Assembly: GCA_021788625.1 (NCBI GenBank)
Contig: JAJYKL010000002.1
Location: 1-64,000, forward strand
DNA length: 64,000 nt
Reading direction: 5' to 3'
Source: Chloroflexota bacterium
GTDB lineage: Bacteria; Chloroflexota; Anaerolineae; J036; Brachytrichaceae
Part shown: positions 41,710 through 51,113 of the stretch, piece by piece
Layout of the letters: every line of letters begins with the position of its first letter
Position numbering within the stretch: the stretch's first letter is position 1
Notes under the pieces: model-generated
Told to the model about the DNA's origin: nothing
The model's database searches: none
What the model saw: only the letters and a program-made list of their open reading frames with translations
Program-made: the position numbers and the translations under genes

Positions 41710-43026
41710 ATGCCTGGATTACTCCAATCAATTGATCCCGGAAGTGTGGCTGAACAGGCCGCACTAAGGCCCGGTGATGTGCTGGAAACCATCAATGGCC
41801 ATGAACTGCACGACATGATTGACGTGCAGTTCTACGGTGCCGATACCAACCTGACCTTCCAGGTAGTACGGGACGGGCGATCGTTCAACGTGCAAGTGGT
41901 GCGTAAGTACGGCCAGTCGCTGGGCATGGAATTCGCCCACCCCACCTTTGATATCGATATCCGTCGCTGCTCCAACCTGTGCCCGTTCTGCTTTGTGCTT
42001 CAGAATGCAAGTCATTTGCGGCGTTCACTCTACATCAAGGATGATGACTATCGGTATTCATTTCTATACGGACATTTCGTCACACTCACCAACTTACAGG
42101 AAGAAGATTGGGCACGCATCGTGGAGCAGCATCTCAGTCCGCTCTATGTATCCGTCCATGCCACGGATCTGGAAATTCGTCGCCAGTGCTTAGGCAATCC
42201 TCTATCGGGCGATATCATGAAGCAAATACGCTGGCTGGCAAAACACGATATAACCCTGCACACCCAGCTCGTTATTACGCCCGATTTAAACGACGGACCA
42301 GTATTGGCGAAGTCGGTTCGCGATCTTGCCACCATCTACCCGCATGTCCAGTCCGTTAGTGTGGTGCCGGTGGGATTAACCAAGTACCACAAATTCGGTC
42401 ATCGCCTGAACACACCAGATGAAGCCGCAGCCATGATAGACACCGTGGAGGGATGGCAGAAAAAGTACCTCGAGCAGCTTGGAGTGCGTTTTGTGTATCT
42501 GACAGACGAGTGGTACCTGGTATGCCAGCGTGCTGTCCCGCCTAAAGTGGCCTATGACGGTTTGGCATTGCAGGAAAATGGTCTCGGCATGGTGCGTGAT
42601 TTCATCAACGGATGGCACCGCCTGAAGCGGGACCGCGCTCGCCATCCCACTCACAGATCTGATACCGGACATGCGTTGCTTGTTACCGCCACGCTGTTCG
42701 CGCCGATGCTCGAAAGGGTTGCACGTGATTTCACCCTGGTTACCCACGTGCCACTTGACGTGATGGCCATCAAGAATGACAGGCTGGGCGAGTCAATAAC
42801 CGTAGCCGGATTACTGATGGGCGAAGATGTCATTCGGCAATTGAAAGCTAAGCCTGACCTCCTTTCACAAGTAAATCAGGTTCTGTTGCCACGCGTCATG
42901 TTCAGCCAGCCCGATGGTGTGACCCTCGATGATCTGTCACTTGCCGACATTGCGCGCACATTGGGCAAGCCGGTCAAGCTGGCCGGCACCATGGACGATG
43001 TTCTGGAGCACACCGCAAGCGCCTGA
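41710..43026 (+). CDS. PDZ / radical SAM / DUF512 iron-sulfur oxidoreductase
   Basis: The 438-residue product has an N-terminal PDZ-like domain (GLLQSIDPGSVAEQAALRPGD), then a radical-SAM-type cluster site CSNLCPFCF (Cys-x3-Cys-x2-Cys), and a C-terminal DUF512 region from about residue 220 with SVVPVGLTKYH and VYLTDEWY. DUF512 proteins are widespread putative FeS oxidoreductases of unknown substrate, often near glycerolipid or GTPase genes. The ATG at 41710 is chosen because the PDZ fold begins there and it is 7 nt after plsC; the longer frame starts inside plsC. Confidence 0.9.
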   Translation: MPGLLQSIDPGSVAEQAALRPGDVLETINGHELHDMIDVQFYGADTNLTFQVVRDGRSFNVQVVRKYGQSLGMEFAHPTFDIDIRRCSNLCPFCFVLQNASHLRRSLYIKDDDYRYSFLYGHFVTLTNLQEEDWARIVEQHLSPLYVSVHATDLEIRRQCLGNPLSGDIMKQIRWLAKHDITLHTQLVITPDLNDGPVLAKSVRDLATIYPHVQSVSVVPVGLTKYHKFGHRLNTPDEAAAMIDTVEGWQKKYLEQLGVRFVYLTDEWYLVCQRAVPPKVAYDGLALQENGLGMVRDFINGWHRLKRDRARHPTHRSDTGHALLVTATLFAPMLERVARDFTLVTHVPLDVMAIKNDRLGESITVAGLLMGEDVIRQLKAKPDLLSQVNQVLLPRVMFSQPDGVTLDDLSLADIARTLGKPVKLAGTMDDVLEHTASA

Positions 43027-43181
43027 CGCCATGCCTGGACAGATTTTCAGTATGACGTTGGTTTCGTCTACTCAACGTCTTATGTCGGAATCTTAACAAT
43101 AGCTGCCGATGCGTTGAGTATTAGGTCAACGACGTGCAATGGTTGGTCAGCTTTGCGCTCTATCAGCTACGTTAAAAGCCA

Positions 43182-43219
43182 TGAAAAACAAACAGCCCGT
43201 GAAGCTTTTTCACGGGCTG
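43182..43219 (-). terminator. Intrinsic terminator of the sigma factor gene
   Basis: CAGCCCGTGAA (43193-43203) and its exact reverse complement (43209-43219) form an 11-bp stem with a 5-nt loop. On the minus strand it is followed by TTTGTTTTTC. It starts about 18 bp after the sigma gene stop. Confidence 0.92.
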
Positions 43220-43237
43220 AATCGATTAACCTGCTCG

Positions 43238-44488
43238 CTATTCTCTTAAGAAGTCACGCAGCTTGCGTGCGTGCGCCGGATGGCGCAACCGACTGAGGGC
43301 TTGCGCCTCAATCTGCCGTACGCGCTCGCGTGTCACGCCCAGTTTCTTGCCCACTTCTTCCAAAGTGTAGGTCTCGCCATCCAGCAATCCATAGCGAAGT
43401 TGCAGGATTCGTACCTCTCGCGGGGGAAGAGTTGAGAGAATATCAGAGAGCTGTTCACGCAGCATCTGGGAGGTGACAACCTCAGCCGGCGCTGGACTAT
43501 CTTCATCTGGGATGAAATCGCCCAACACACTCTCTTCCTCGTCGTCAGTAGGCGTCTCGAGGCTGATCGGCCGGCGAGCAACCTGTATCATCTGTTCAGC
43601 TTTGCGCACCGTCACATTGAGCGCTTCGGCAAGCTCTGCAACGGTTGGATCGCGTCCCAATTCCTGTGTCAATTGATGACTGGCACGCAGAAGGCGATTG
43701 ATTTGATCGCCCATATGCACTGGTACCCGGATAGTGCGGCCCTGATCAGCAATGGCACGGGTAACAGCCTGCCGGATCCACCATGTCGCATAGGTGCTGA
43801 ACTTGTGCCCGCGTCGCCAATCGAACTTCTTGGCCGCACGGATGAGCCCTATGTTTCCTTCCTGTATCAGATCCAAAAAGGGCACGCCTCGCCCGATATA
43901 TTTTTTTGCCACGCTGATTACCAGTCGGGAGTTCGCATTGATGAGATGCTCACGAGCAGCCATACCATCCTCAATGAGCTGATCCAGCCGCTCCTGCTCC
44001 TTTTGCGTCACCTTGTCGCCAGACAGGTTCTCACGTGCATCTTTTCCACGTTCCATGCGTTGTGCCAGATCCACTTCCTGCGGTGCGGTAAGTAAGGGCA
44101 CACGACCAATTTCTTTGAGGTATAGGCCGACTGTATCATCAGCTTCTATTGCTTCGAGTAAGTTATCGTTGTTATGTTCATTGTACTCGTCTTCTTCGTC
44201 GTCATCGTCATAAGCCATCTGATCCGCAGCTTCATCTTCCGTTGGGATAACTTGTATCCCTGCATCAGATAGCGCAGCAAACAACTCTTCCATCTGCTCA
44301 AGGTTTTTCTCAGCGTCGGGAAAAGCAGCTAGAATGTCATCATACGTGACATAACCTTTTTCTCGCCCCACATTGAGAAGTTGGTCTTCTCCAGACAACT
44401 CCTCAACTGCAATTTCCTCTATGGCAGCCGGCAGATCCTTGTCCTTTGGATCCGGCGGCATTTCTGTTACTTTCTTCTTAGTGGCCAT
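43238..44488 (-). CDS. rpoD: RNA polymerase primary sigma factor (RpoD/SigA)
   Basis: The 416-residue product is a group 1-like sigma-70. Region 1.1 and an acidic stretch ([15 protein letters not shown]) fill residues up to about 110. Region 1.2 ([17 protein letters not shown]) is followed by region 2 with the RNA-polymerase and -10 binding stretch [18 protein letters not shown] and [12 protein letters not shown], then region 3 and region 4 with [20 protein letters not shown]. The true start is the ATG at 44488; the preceding TTG is ignored. A promoter lies at 44615-44643 and a terminator at 43182-43219, so it is monocistronic. Confidence 0.96.
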   Translation of the reverse strand: MATKKKVTEMPPDPKDKDLPAAIEEIAVEELSGEDQLLNVGREKGYVTYDDILAAFPDAEKNLEQMEELFAALSDAGIQVIPTEDEAADQMAYDDDDEEDEYNEHNNDNLLEAIEADDTVGLYLKEIGRVPLLTAPQEVDLAQRMERGKDARENLSGDKVTQKEQERLDQLIEDGMAAREHLINANSRLVISVAKKYIGRGVPFLDLIQEGNIGLIRAAKKFDWRRGHKFSTYATWWIRQAVTRAIADQGRTIRVPVHMGDQINRLLRASHQLTQELGRDPTVAELAEALNVTVRKAEQMIQVARRPISLETPTDDEEESVLGDFIPDEDSPAPAEVVTSQMLREQLSDILSTLPPREVRILQLRYGLLDGETYTLEEVGKKLGVTRERVRQIEAQALSRLRHPAHARKLRDFLRE

Positions 44489-44614
44489 CAATAAACCTGT
44501 TTACACGTCCAAACTAAGAAATCCATTAAAAACAACGTAATGCTGACGGATTGATTTATGCTTGCCCTACTTATCATGCGCCAACTATGCTTGACAGAAT
44601 CGCATTACAATTAA

Positions 44615-44643
44615 ATGTTATTAAGTGATGTGCAGCTTGTCAA
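44615..44643 (-). promoter_or_regulatory. Promoter of the sigma factor gene
   Basis: On the minus strand TTGACA (44643-44638), a 17-bp spacer and TAACAT (44620-44615) precede rpoD with a leader of about 120 nt. The -35 is perfect and the -10 matches four of six. The rest of 44489-44783 is AT-rich with no gene seen. Confidence 0.7.
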
Positions 44644-44783
44644 GCGGTAAAGTTAGTTTTTTATAGATTCTTACTATACTTTTTCGGTTGGTCTGAGGGT
44701 GTCCAGGTGTTAGCGAGAGGCTACTTTGTAACATTTGGATTATGTACCATTATGTGGCGCTTCGTCATCATCAATCATAACTA

Positions 44784-46109
44784 TTAATAGTTATATACGC
44801 CTACTACATTTGCATTCTGGTCAATTAGCTCTACCCTGTCGTGGGTTGTCGCCAGTATTGATGTTGGACTATTAAAACTGAAGGGTCCACAATCCCCTGT
44901 ACTAGATGGCGGCGTATTGCCATATACCTGACAAATCCAACCGGGTTGTAAAATGATACCTGTTGTGAATGTAAACTCTTTTGCATTTACCGTAGTCCGC
45001 AGACTCCATCCACTTATGTTTACAGCGACACCGCCCCTATTCTGGATTTCTATGTACTGGTTAGAATAATTAGTATTTGGATTACCCGCGTACATGACTG
45101 TGCTGATTACTATGGCGCTGCTGATGCTGGGGCCATAGGTCGGTGAGGGAGTCAAAGTGGGAGTAGTGGTCACTATGCCTGTTGGAGTGATTGTCACGGA
45201 CGGCATCACTGGAGAGGTGGTGCTCGTGGCTGGAAGTAGCGTTAATGTAGGTAAGGTGACCGGTATGGGCGTGAATGTGGACGGGTAAGTTGGGTTGACA
45301 GGGACGTGTTGTTCTGTGGGCACAACCGGTGTTAGGAATGCCGGTTCGGTCGGCGTGGGTGTGGCATTCAGCAGACCTGTTGCGGCCTCATAATGTATTG
45401 GTGTGGGAAACTGCCCAGATTCCACGGTTCCGGATAACAACCCGGCAATACTGCTGGATTCTATATTGGGTGTTGCCAGCGGCGATTGAAGGGGTGAGGA
45501 AGGCGATTCCATCAGTGCTGCAACCGTCATGGTTGTTCCGATCAAGCTTGATTGGGTGCTTGCAGTAGTCGCATTCGCCGCTTCAATGGCCGCACGCGAA
45601 AGCGGGATATCTCGCGCCAGCAATAACGCTGACAAGCATGCACAGAGTACCACAATGAGCACCAGCGAGCCAACTAATACCATCCAGATTAATGACAGTG
45701 CAGTGGAAGTGGATGGCGGTTTGTTTACTGCATTTGGCAAGGCACCTGTATCGACAGCACGCTCCGCAGATTCCGCGGCAGGTTCCTGCTTCGATAAGTT
45801 AACGGCGGCATCTATAGCCTGATCGGACTCGCTGCCCGCTGCCGGTTGTGACACGGGGGGTGATGCTTGATCACCAGAGGTGTTGCCCAGACGTTCGAAC
45901 ACCTCACGGCGTGTAAGCCAGTCTTGCATCAGTAGTGGGGCGTAACTGGCAAACTGCTGTGCCAGGAATGTATAGTGGCAACGCCGGGTCTGTGGATCCA
46001 GCATAAACTCGCTGCCACAGTTGGCACACACGCATGATGTGCCCGCCAGCTGTAATGCGCGTTGCTGGCAGAGTGGACAGGTGTCTGCAGGCAGTGACGA
46101 GTAAGCCAA
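44784..46109 (-). CDS. Zinc-ribbon, single-pass membrane protein with C-terminal lamin-tail domain
   Basis: The 441-residue product has an N-terminal double CxxC zinc ribbon (CPLCQQ and CANCGSEF), so the N-terminus is probably cytoplasmic. A membrane helix follows at about residues 140-165 (LIWMVLVGSLVLIVVLCAC). Next comes a Thr/Pro/Ser spacer of about 160 residues with phrases such as TPTLTPSPT, then a lamin-tail (LTD) fold at about 330-441 with NQYIEIQNRGGVAVNISGWSL and DRVELIDQN. LTD domains occur in many secreted bacterial proteins. The ATG follows the phosphoribosyltransferase stop by 2 nt, implying coupling. Function is unknown. Confidence 0.8.
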   Translation of the reverse strand: MAYSSLPADTCPLCQQRALQLAGTSCVCANCGSEFMLDPQTRRCHYTFLAQQFASYAPLLMQDWLTRREVFERLGNTSGDQASPPVSQPAAGSESDQAIDAAVNLSKQEPAAESAERAVDTGALPNAVNKPPSTSTALSLIWMVLVGSLVLIVVLCACLSALLLARDIPLSRAAIEAANATTASTQSSLIGTTMTVAALMESPSSPLQSPLATPNIESSSIAGLLSGTVESGQFPTPIHYEAATGLLNATPTPTEPAFLTPVVPTEQHVPVNPTYPSTFTPIPVTLPTLTLLPATSTTSPVMPSVTITPTGIVTTTPTLTPSPTYGPSISSAIVISTVMYAGNPNTNYSNQYIEIQNRGGVAVNISGWSLRTTVNAKEFTFTTGIILQPGWICQVYGNTPPSSTGDCGPFSFNSPTSILATTHDRVELIDQNANVVGVYNY

Positions 46110-46111
46110 AA

Positions 46112-46621
46112 TCAGATCCCCATAGACATGCGGATACCACGGGTTCGGCGATCAACTTCCCACGGGTAAACGATATAAGAATCGGTTAATGCGGCGTAAT
46201 AAGACGGTTTATGACTTGGAAACAGGCTTTTACCGGGCTTATAGTGCAGCACAGCTGTCTCGGTTCGTGCTCCAGCTGCTTCCAGGCGTCCTTTGACTGT
46301 CATAATATGGCGACCATGGGTCCATACATCATCCACAACTAATATCCGGCGCCCTCGCGTGATCTCGTCGTCGGGGAATTGTAAAAAGGTTGGCCAGGCC
46401 AGGAGCCGCGGTGCAGTATCTGATGGAAATTCCACAGAAGCTGTTAAAATGTGTTTAATATTCAGTGCCTCAGCGATCAGGCCCCCTGGAATGATACCGC
46501 CACGGGTGATCATAACGAGTGAATCAAAGATGCCGGTAACTTGCGGTAGTAACTGATCGATAAGAGCGTCTACGTCGGACCAGGACAGCACCTCTTGTTT
46601 GGGAGACTCTTCTCGTCGCAT
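46112..46621 (-). CDS. Phosphoribosyltransferase family protein (xanthine/guanine type)
   Basis: The 169-residue product is a type I PRTase. The PRPP motif is RILVVDDVWTHGRH, and the loop near the N-terminus is MITRGGIIPGGLIAE. It resembles short hypoxanthine/xanthine-guanine salvage enzymes, but the C-terminal part around YIVYPWEVDRR, typical of such enzymes, is only roughly conserved, so the base is not certain. GAGGA lies 8 nt before the ATG. It is followed after 2 nt by the zinc-ribbon/LTD gene. Confidence 0.85.
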   Translation of the reverse strand: MRREESPKQEVLSWSDVDALIDQLLPQVTGIFDSLVMITRGGIIPGGLIAEALNIKHILTASVEFPSDTAPRLLAWPTFLQFPDDEITRGRRILVVDDVWTHGRHIMTVKGRLEAAGARTETAVLHYKPGKSLFPSHKPSYYAALTDSYIVYPWEVDRRTRGIRMSMGI

Positions 46622-46770
46622 ATTTCAAATCCTCAGACTTGGCTCCAATAATGGATAGCGGCTAACCGCTCCTGGCTTGAACTCGTTGTTATCCTATTCT
46701 CTTCATATTGCATTTTCCTGCAGGATGGTATAACCTACCGTTGATATGTGTACAGGAGCAATGTAATATT

Positions 46771-47370
46771 ATGCGCCACGACATCAAATGGGTCAGCCTG
46801 TTAGTGTGTTGTGCATTTATCCTGGGCGCCTGTACGCAGACTGCTAGCGTGGGCATCCCGACACCCAGCCCAAGGATACAGACCGTGTCGCAGGCTGACT
46901 TAACAACCACACTGAGTCCTCCAGCGAGCAGTACACAATCTGCTGTAGCTCCTGTCCAGCTACAGCCAACTCCTACCAGCTCAGAGCAGGTGGCGACCCT
47001 GCCCGCAGCATCAGGTCAGGCCACTGCGCCCAGCACGGATCAAACACCCACTGCGACCGAACAATCCGCACAGGTCACGGCCGAGCCGACATCCGAGGCC
47101 ACTGCTACCGCGAAACGCAAAAGCAAGCCTACCGCTGCAGTGGTTGTCCGTTCACCCAGCACTACCGTCCCATGCGGACGACTCGTCACGTACATCGTAA
47201 GGCCTGGCGATAACTTATTCCGCATTGCCTTGCGCTATCGAACGACCATTCTGGCGATCGTGCGTCGAAATAGATTGCCCAGCACGCGTTACGTACGCTC
47301 GGGCACCTGGCTACGTATTCTTACTTGCGCTCGCGGGATGGTGGACACGTCAGATTCGGGAAACGGGTAG
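46771..47370 (+). CDS. LysM-domain lipoprotein
   Basis: The 199-residue product has a lipoprotein signal with lipobox LGAC (about residue 21), a long Thr/Pro/Ser/Ala spacer of about 110 residues, and a C-terminal LysM domain with VTYIVRPGDNLFRIALRYRTT and NRLPSTRYVRSGTWLRI, which binds peptidoglycan or chitin-type glycans. The basic stretch AKRKSKP precedes LysM. The ATG at 46771 is used because it gives the signal peptide; the frame is open to 46708. GGAG lies 12 nt upstream. It should be a membrane-anchored, wall-binding protein. Confidence 0.85.
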   Translation: MRHDIKWVSLLVCCAFILGACTQTASVGIPTPSPRIQTVSQADLTTTLSPPASSTQSAVAPVQLQPTPTSSEQVATLPAASGQATAPSTDQTPTATEQSAQVTAEPTSEATATAKRKSKPTAAVVVRSPSTTVPCGRLVTYIVRPGDNLFRIALRYRTTILAIVRRNRLPSTRYVRSGTWLRILTCARGMVDTSDSGNG

Positions 47371-47427
47371 ACCGCTGCAGCAAACACCACTGCACAGTTT
47401 GTGGCATAGTTTTGCACTCCGCCAGCC

Positions 47428-48657
47428 TTAACTGGTCTTCACGACCATGTTGAGAGGCACGAATTCAATCCATGTCACACCAGGTTTCAGCGGTAGTGGA
47501 TGGCCACGTTCATCCACAAATGAAAGGCCTAATGCATTGCCCTGACGCTGCCAGCGACCCCGTAGGATCTGGCCGTCACGGAATAACGATATTGGTCCAT
47601 CGCCCCACAACTGGATCTGGATGGAGTGTGCGCCGCCGACATCTTCGACTATCAGCGTATTAACGTGGTTTACATACACCACAACCACATTCGACGCAGC
47701 CAGTTGTTTGCCAGTAAGTTTCTCAACATGTGGCCAGCCAGCAATTGAGCGTAGCCATGTTCTGGTGGAAGGGTCATATTTCCAGGTCACGAAGCCGGCG
47801 GTGTAGGGAATGGTAATCTGGCTCGTCGCCCTGCCATCTGAAGATGGCTGTGGACTGAAGGTCCATGAATTAAACAATGTTGGGTAGTTCTTCCCACGCG
47901 CCTGCAGCTCCTTCAGTGCATTCTGCGCGTTGGCGTATAAGTTGTGAGGAGGCAACTTGTCGGGCGTTCGGAACATGGGAAGCTTGCAGCCTCTCTGTTG
48001 CCTGCACTCGAATGTTCCCAGGTCACTGATCATCCACACGGTCTTGCTGATCACGCCACCGCTGCCGTCCCAGGATACAGATTGCTTAAGCAATTGCCGC
48101 ACACCGCCACTGGTGCCGGAACACACCTCACCTGCACCAAAAATGACGACCAGCTCAATGTCAATCAAGCGGCAACTGCGTACCGAGCCCACCTTTTCAG
48201 GCAAATTGGTGAGATACAGTGCCGTGTAGCGCGTAATACCTCCCTCCGCGTAATGCTCCATCACAACATCGGCCAACCCCAAACCGGTCTGCGGTCGTAC
48301 TTCGGGTGAGTTCGATACTTTTATCAGAATGGGTATGTGAGCCGCTTCCTCCTTTGTGATACTCAGGCCAGTAAAAGGGTTGACTGGATCAGATGGTGTT
48401 GGCGTTAGGGTTGGTTCTGGTGTCCAGGTAGGAACAGGCGTGCTGGTCGGTAAGGGGGTGATGCTGGGTGCAGGAGTCAATGTTGCGGTAGCGGTTGGAG
48501 GCGGTGGAGTCACGCTCACCGGTGCAACGTGCGATGTGGGTGGCAGAGTGGAGGTTGCAGGTTCGGGCGGAGTGTTAATGCAACCTGCAACGAGAATAAT
48601 GCTACATACGAGCGGCAAGCCTCGCATCCATAATATCCTGGGCCTCAATGGCGGCAT
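47428..48657 (-). CDS. DUF3048 (YerB-like) lipoprotein
   Basis: The 409-residue product has lipobox VAGC (about residue 26), a Pro/Thr spacer to about residue 92, then the DUF3048 N-terminal domain with NPFTGLSI, PILIKVSNSPEVRPQTGL and VMEHYAEGGITRYTALYL, and the C-terminal domain with TLFNSWTFSP and VNHVNTLIVEDV. YerB-like proteins are extracellular lipoproteins of unknown biochemical role. AGGAGG is a strong ribosome binding site. It is convergent with the LysM gene and divergent from tRNA-Glu. Confidence 0.9.
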   Translation of the reverse strand: MPPLRPRILWMRGLPLVCSIILVAGCINTPPEPATSTLPPTSHVAPVSVTPPPPTATATLTPAPSITPLPTSTPVPTWTPEPTLTPTPSDPVNPFTGLSITKEEAAHIPILIKVSNSPEVRPQTGLGLADVVMEHYAEGGITRYTALYLTNLPEKVGSVRSCRLIDIELVVIFGAGEVCSGTSGGVRQLLKQSVSWDGSGGVISKTVWMISDLGTFECRQQRGCKLPMFRTPDKLPPHNLYANAQNALKELQARGKNYPTLFNSWTFSPQPSSDGRATSQITIPYTAGFVTWKYDPSTRTWLRSIAGWPHVEKLTGKQLAASNVVVVYVNHVNTLIVEDVGGAHSIQIQLWGDGPISLFRDGQILRGRWQRQGNALGLSFVDERGHPLPLKPGVTWIEFVPLNMVVKTS

Positions 48658-48701
48658 ACCACCTCCTGTCTTTATTAATGCAGATGACAGACGAGTAGTC
48701 G

Positions 48702-48730
48702 TAGACGATTATAGGTCTCAATGTTACAAT
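48702..48730 (+). promoter_or_regulatory. Promoter of tRNA-Glu
   Basis: TAGACG (48702-48707), a 17-bp spacer and TACAAT (48725-48730) precede the tRNA by 21 nt. Four of six and five of six positions match the consensus hexamers. Confidence 0.6.
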
Positions 48731-48751
48731 GAGCCCTTGCTTATTTCAGAC

Positions 48752-48824
48752 GCCCTCATCGTCTAGTGGACCAGGACGCGGCCCTTTCAAGGCCAAAACA
48801 TGAGTTCGAATCTCATTGAGGGCA
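48752..48824 (+). tRNA. tRNA-Glu (anticodon UUC)
   Basis: The 73-nt sequence folds as a cloverleaf with acceptor GCCCTCA/TGAGGGC and T arm ATGAG-TTCGAAT-CTCAT. The anticodon loop is CTTTCAA (anticodon TTC) and the D loop contains AGTGG. The lowest anticodon-stem pair appears mismatched. Discriminator A; CCA not encoded. Confidence 0.93.
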
Positions 48825-49154
48825 CTTGTAATACGCAACTTCCCCAATTTCTATTTATCCTGGACAATACTCAGCATTGACATCCAATTCGCTCAAGCGG
48901 ATCAAACCAATGGACTATGCAGACGTTGCCAAAGTCGAGCTGCTGCAGTCTGAGTTAACTCGTTAAGGAGCTGATGCGATCCAGGTCTGGTAGTACAGGC
49001 CGCGTCATCGAACTGATAACCGCCAGCGCCATCGAAGGACACGTGCGCGCTGGAGTCGCTTTGCGCCATGTGGTGCAGGCCATGGGGAAGAGAGCAGAAT
49101 GGCTCAGTCCTTAGAAACCATATGATTCAAGGCACTTTCGGTTATTCTTCAGAT
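48825..49154. other. Intergenic stretch with no convincing gene
   Basis: About 330 bp between tRNA-Glu and the SGNH gene. A 46-codon plus-strand frame at 48974-49114 has AAGGAG 3 nt before its ATG and reads like a soluble helical peptide (VIELITASAIEGHVR), but it is too short to claim. A second short frame upstream ends at a stop next to it. Either may be a decayed gene remnant. No terminator is evident after the tRNA. Confidence 0.4.
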
Positions 49155-50315
49155 ATGTGCAAACGGATCTTTCCTATCATTTGGATCGTGGCGTTCGCCA
49201 TAACATGGTTCGTTCCCGCGCATGCAGATGCAGCCACCCCTGGACTGGTTTTCACCACCAGGCCGCACCGCCAACCGGCAGCGGTTGCCAGCTGGTTGCC
49301 AAAGCTATCGCCTCGCGCGTGGCAGTTGTACACAGCAAGTCTTGACGCGGGGCACAACGCTCATCTTTTCACCCTGGCAGGGGATAGCAACTCCAACCCG
49401 CTGCGATTCCTGGACCGCGTCACTTCAGGCGCCTTCCCACTGGGTGTTTATCCTGAGCTTCGACCCGTAGTGGATTGGTTCGCTCCGTCCTTTTCGCACC
49501 TCAGCCTGGCAGTAGGCGGCGGGTTCAGCACCACTGACGTGATCGACCCGGCCAATGCCGCGGGCATCACAGGCTGCCTTTCAGGAGAAGGTTTATTTGC
49601 CTGCGAGTTGCGCATATCAAAAGCCAGTGTCGTATTTATCCTGCTGGGTACTGGGGATCGATTCGACTGGCACGAGTTCGAGAATCATTATCGGGCACTG
49701 CTCGACAACGCCATTCACCAGCACGTGCTCCCTGTGCTGGTCACGAAAGCAGACGACCTTGAAACCTGGCAGGGCGGGGCGAGCTCTGGCTATATCAATA
49801 ATGTCATCCGCCGGCTGGCACAGGAATACCAACTGCCACTCCTCGACCTGTGGGCAGCTACGCGCAGCCTGCCCGTCGTTCCCAATCCCGCCTTACCAAA
49901 GCGGCCGTTCACTCAGGATGGATTGCAGGATGAGTGGGGTTACTACTTTCACTTGACTGACGCAGGGCAGGATAGGCACATTCTGATCACACTTCAAACG
50001 CTCGCCCTACTCCAACCACGTGCAGGTTATGCTTCCCCCACTGTCTATGCGAACACACCCAACACATCCATCCAGACGACAAACAACGACAGCCCCGTAG
50101 TTGTGGTGTCTGTGTACGGCATAAACGTCCGCTCAGCCCCATCGCTGAACGCTGCAATCATCGGTGGCGCGTACCTAAATGACGTGCTGGCAGTCACAGG
50201 CAAGAATGCCGGCGATACATGGTTCCAGATCCAGTATGGAAGCGGCAACGGTTGGGTTTATTCAGCACTCGTCTTGCCTAACGAAGCGGCTCAGACCATC
50301 GGCGTGGTTCCTTAG
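49155..50315 (+). CDS. Secreted SGNH/GDSL-like hydrolase with C-terminal SH3 domain
   Basis: The 386-residue product has a signal peptide (IFPIIWIVAFAITWFVPAHA). An SGNH-type domain follows with block I LAGDSNSN, and its C-terminal part with FHLTDAGQDRH supplies the likely catalytic Asp and His. A bacterial SH3 domain covers about residues 315-375 (INVRSAPSLNAAIIGG, WFQIQYGSGNGWVY). It may de-esterify glycans or lipids at the wall. The ATG at 49155 is used for the signal peptide; the frame is open to 49068. Confidence 0.82.
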   Translation: MCKRIFPIIWIVAFAITWFVPAHADAATPGLVFTTRPHRQPAAVASWLPKLSPRAWQLYTASLDAGHNAHLFTLAGDSNSNPLRFLDRVTSGAFPLGVYPELRPVVDWFAPSFSHLSLAVGGGFSTTDVIDPANAAGITGCLSGEGLFACELRISKASVVFILLGTGDRFDWHEFENHYRALLDNAIHQHVLPVLVTKADDLETWQGGASSGYINNVIRRLAQEYQLPLLDLWAATRSLPVVPNPALPKRPFTQDGLQDEWGYYFHLTDAGQDRHILITLQTLALLQPRAGYASPTVYANTPNTSIQTTNNDSPVVVVSVYGINVRSAPSLNAAIIGGAYLNDVLAVTGKNAGDTWFQIQYGSGNGWVYSALVLPNEAAQTIGVVP

Positions 50316-50464
50316 GCAGCATTGCTAAATTGCTCGCCTTCACTTCACCAGCCTTGCGCTCACCTGCACTTCCGCAACGATGTGGTTATGCCTTAACCAC
50401 CTTGACGGCGAACCACTGCATACACTGCCCGAATGTTGGCGCGCATGCAGGAAATTCCTGCTGT

Positions 50465-51037
50465 TTATCGTTTAGAGCGCCGATAACCCGCTGCCTGAGC
50501 TTCCTCCTCCGTGTCGAAGCACACCACGTTCTTGCTGGTCACTGCGTACCAGGCGCCATCGGGTACGTGATAGATCATCGAGTTGCGATTGCCTTTGATC
50601 TGACCCACCTTGCAAGGTTTTGCAGCAGTGATGGGGTCGAGAGTCGCCGTGGGATGTATCAGTGCTGCCGTGACTGGAATAACCGTTGCCTTAGCTGTTG
50701 AAGTGGTTACCCTCTCTGCTTGCACCCGGATGGTTTGCGTCACAGTTATAGTTTGAGTTATTTCGGGTGTACTCGTATCAACGGGTGTAGCGGTTGACAT
50801 AGTGGTGGCATAGGGTGTTGCGGTCGCATGAGGGGTGACACTCGGACGCGAGATTGGCGTGATCGAGACGGAAACCGCCGGTATTAGCGTTGTGGTCGGA
50901 ACGCGTGTCGCCACCCTCGCGGTAGGATGCAGCAGATGAGCGGGGGCCGTGACGGTGGAGATCACCTGACCACAGGATGTCTGTATGGCAACAGTTGAGA
51001 CGACAAGCAAGAGAGCGCGTATTCTACTATTTGGCAT
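50465..51037 (-). CDS. Lipoprotein with C-terminal sunset domain
   Basis: The 190-residue product has a signal with lipobox QTSC (about residue 21), a Thr/Pro/Val-rich spacer of about 110 residues, and a C-terminal 45-residue sunset domain: CKVGQIKGNRNSMIYHVP, then WYAVTSKNVVCFDTEEEAQAAGYRRSKR (split at NVVCF). The domain is small, carries two cysteines, and is found at the ends of extracellular nucleases and other secreted proteins. GGAG lies 6 nt before the ATG at 51037. It is divergent from the LCP gene. Confidence 0.78.
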   Translation of the reverse strand: MPNSRIRALLLVVSTVAIQTSCGQVISTVTAPAHLLHPTARVATRVPTTTLIPAVSVSITPISRPSVTPHATATPYATTMSTATPVDTSTPEITQTITVTQTIRVQAERVTTSTAKATVIPVTAALIHPTATLDPITAAKPCKVGQIKGNRNSMIYHVPDGAWYAVTSKNVVCFDTEEEAQAAGYRRSKR

Positions 51038-51113
51038 GACGTTCTCCATTCAATTGCGGCGGAGTAGAATGACTCAACTCGATTGTACCTGCGCTTTCGC
51101 GACACAGTAAAGT

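Noticed and set aside
44591-44620. Plus-strand TTGACA near the sigma factor promoter
   Set aside because: No good -10 at proper spacing and no plus-strand gene follows.
48974-49114. 46-codon frame with AAGGAG before its ATG
   Set aside because: The spacing is too short and the product too small to support as a gene; kept only as a note in the intergenic entry.
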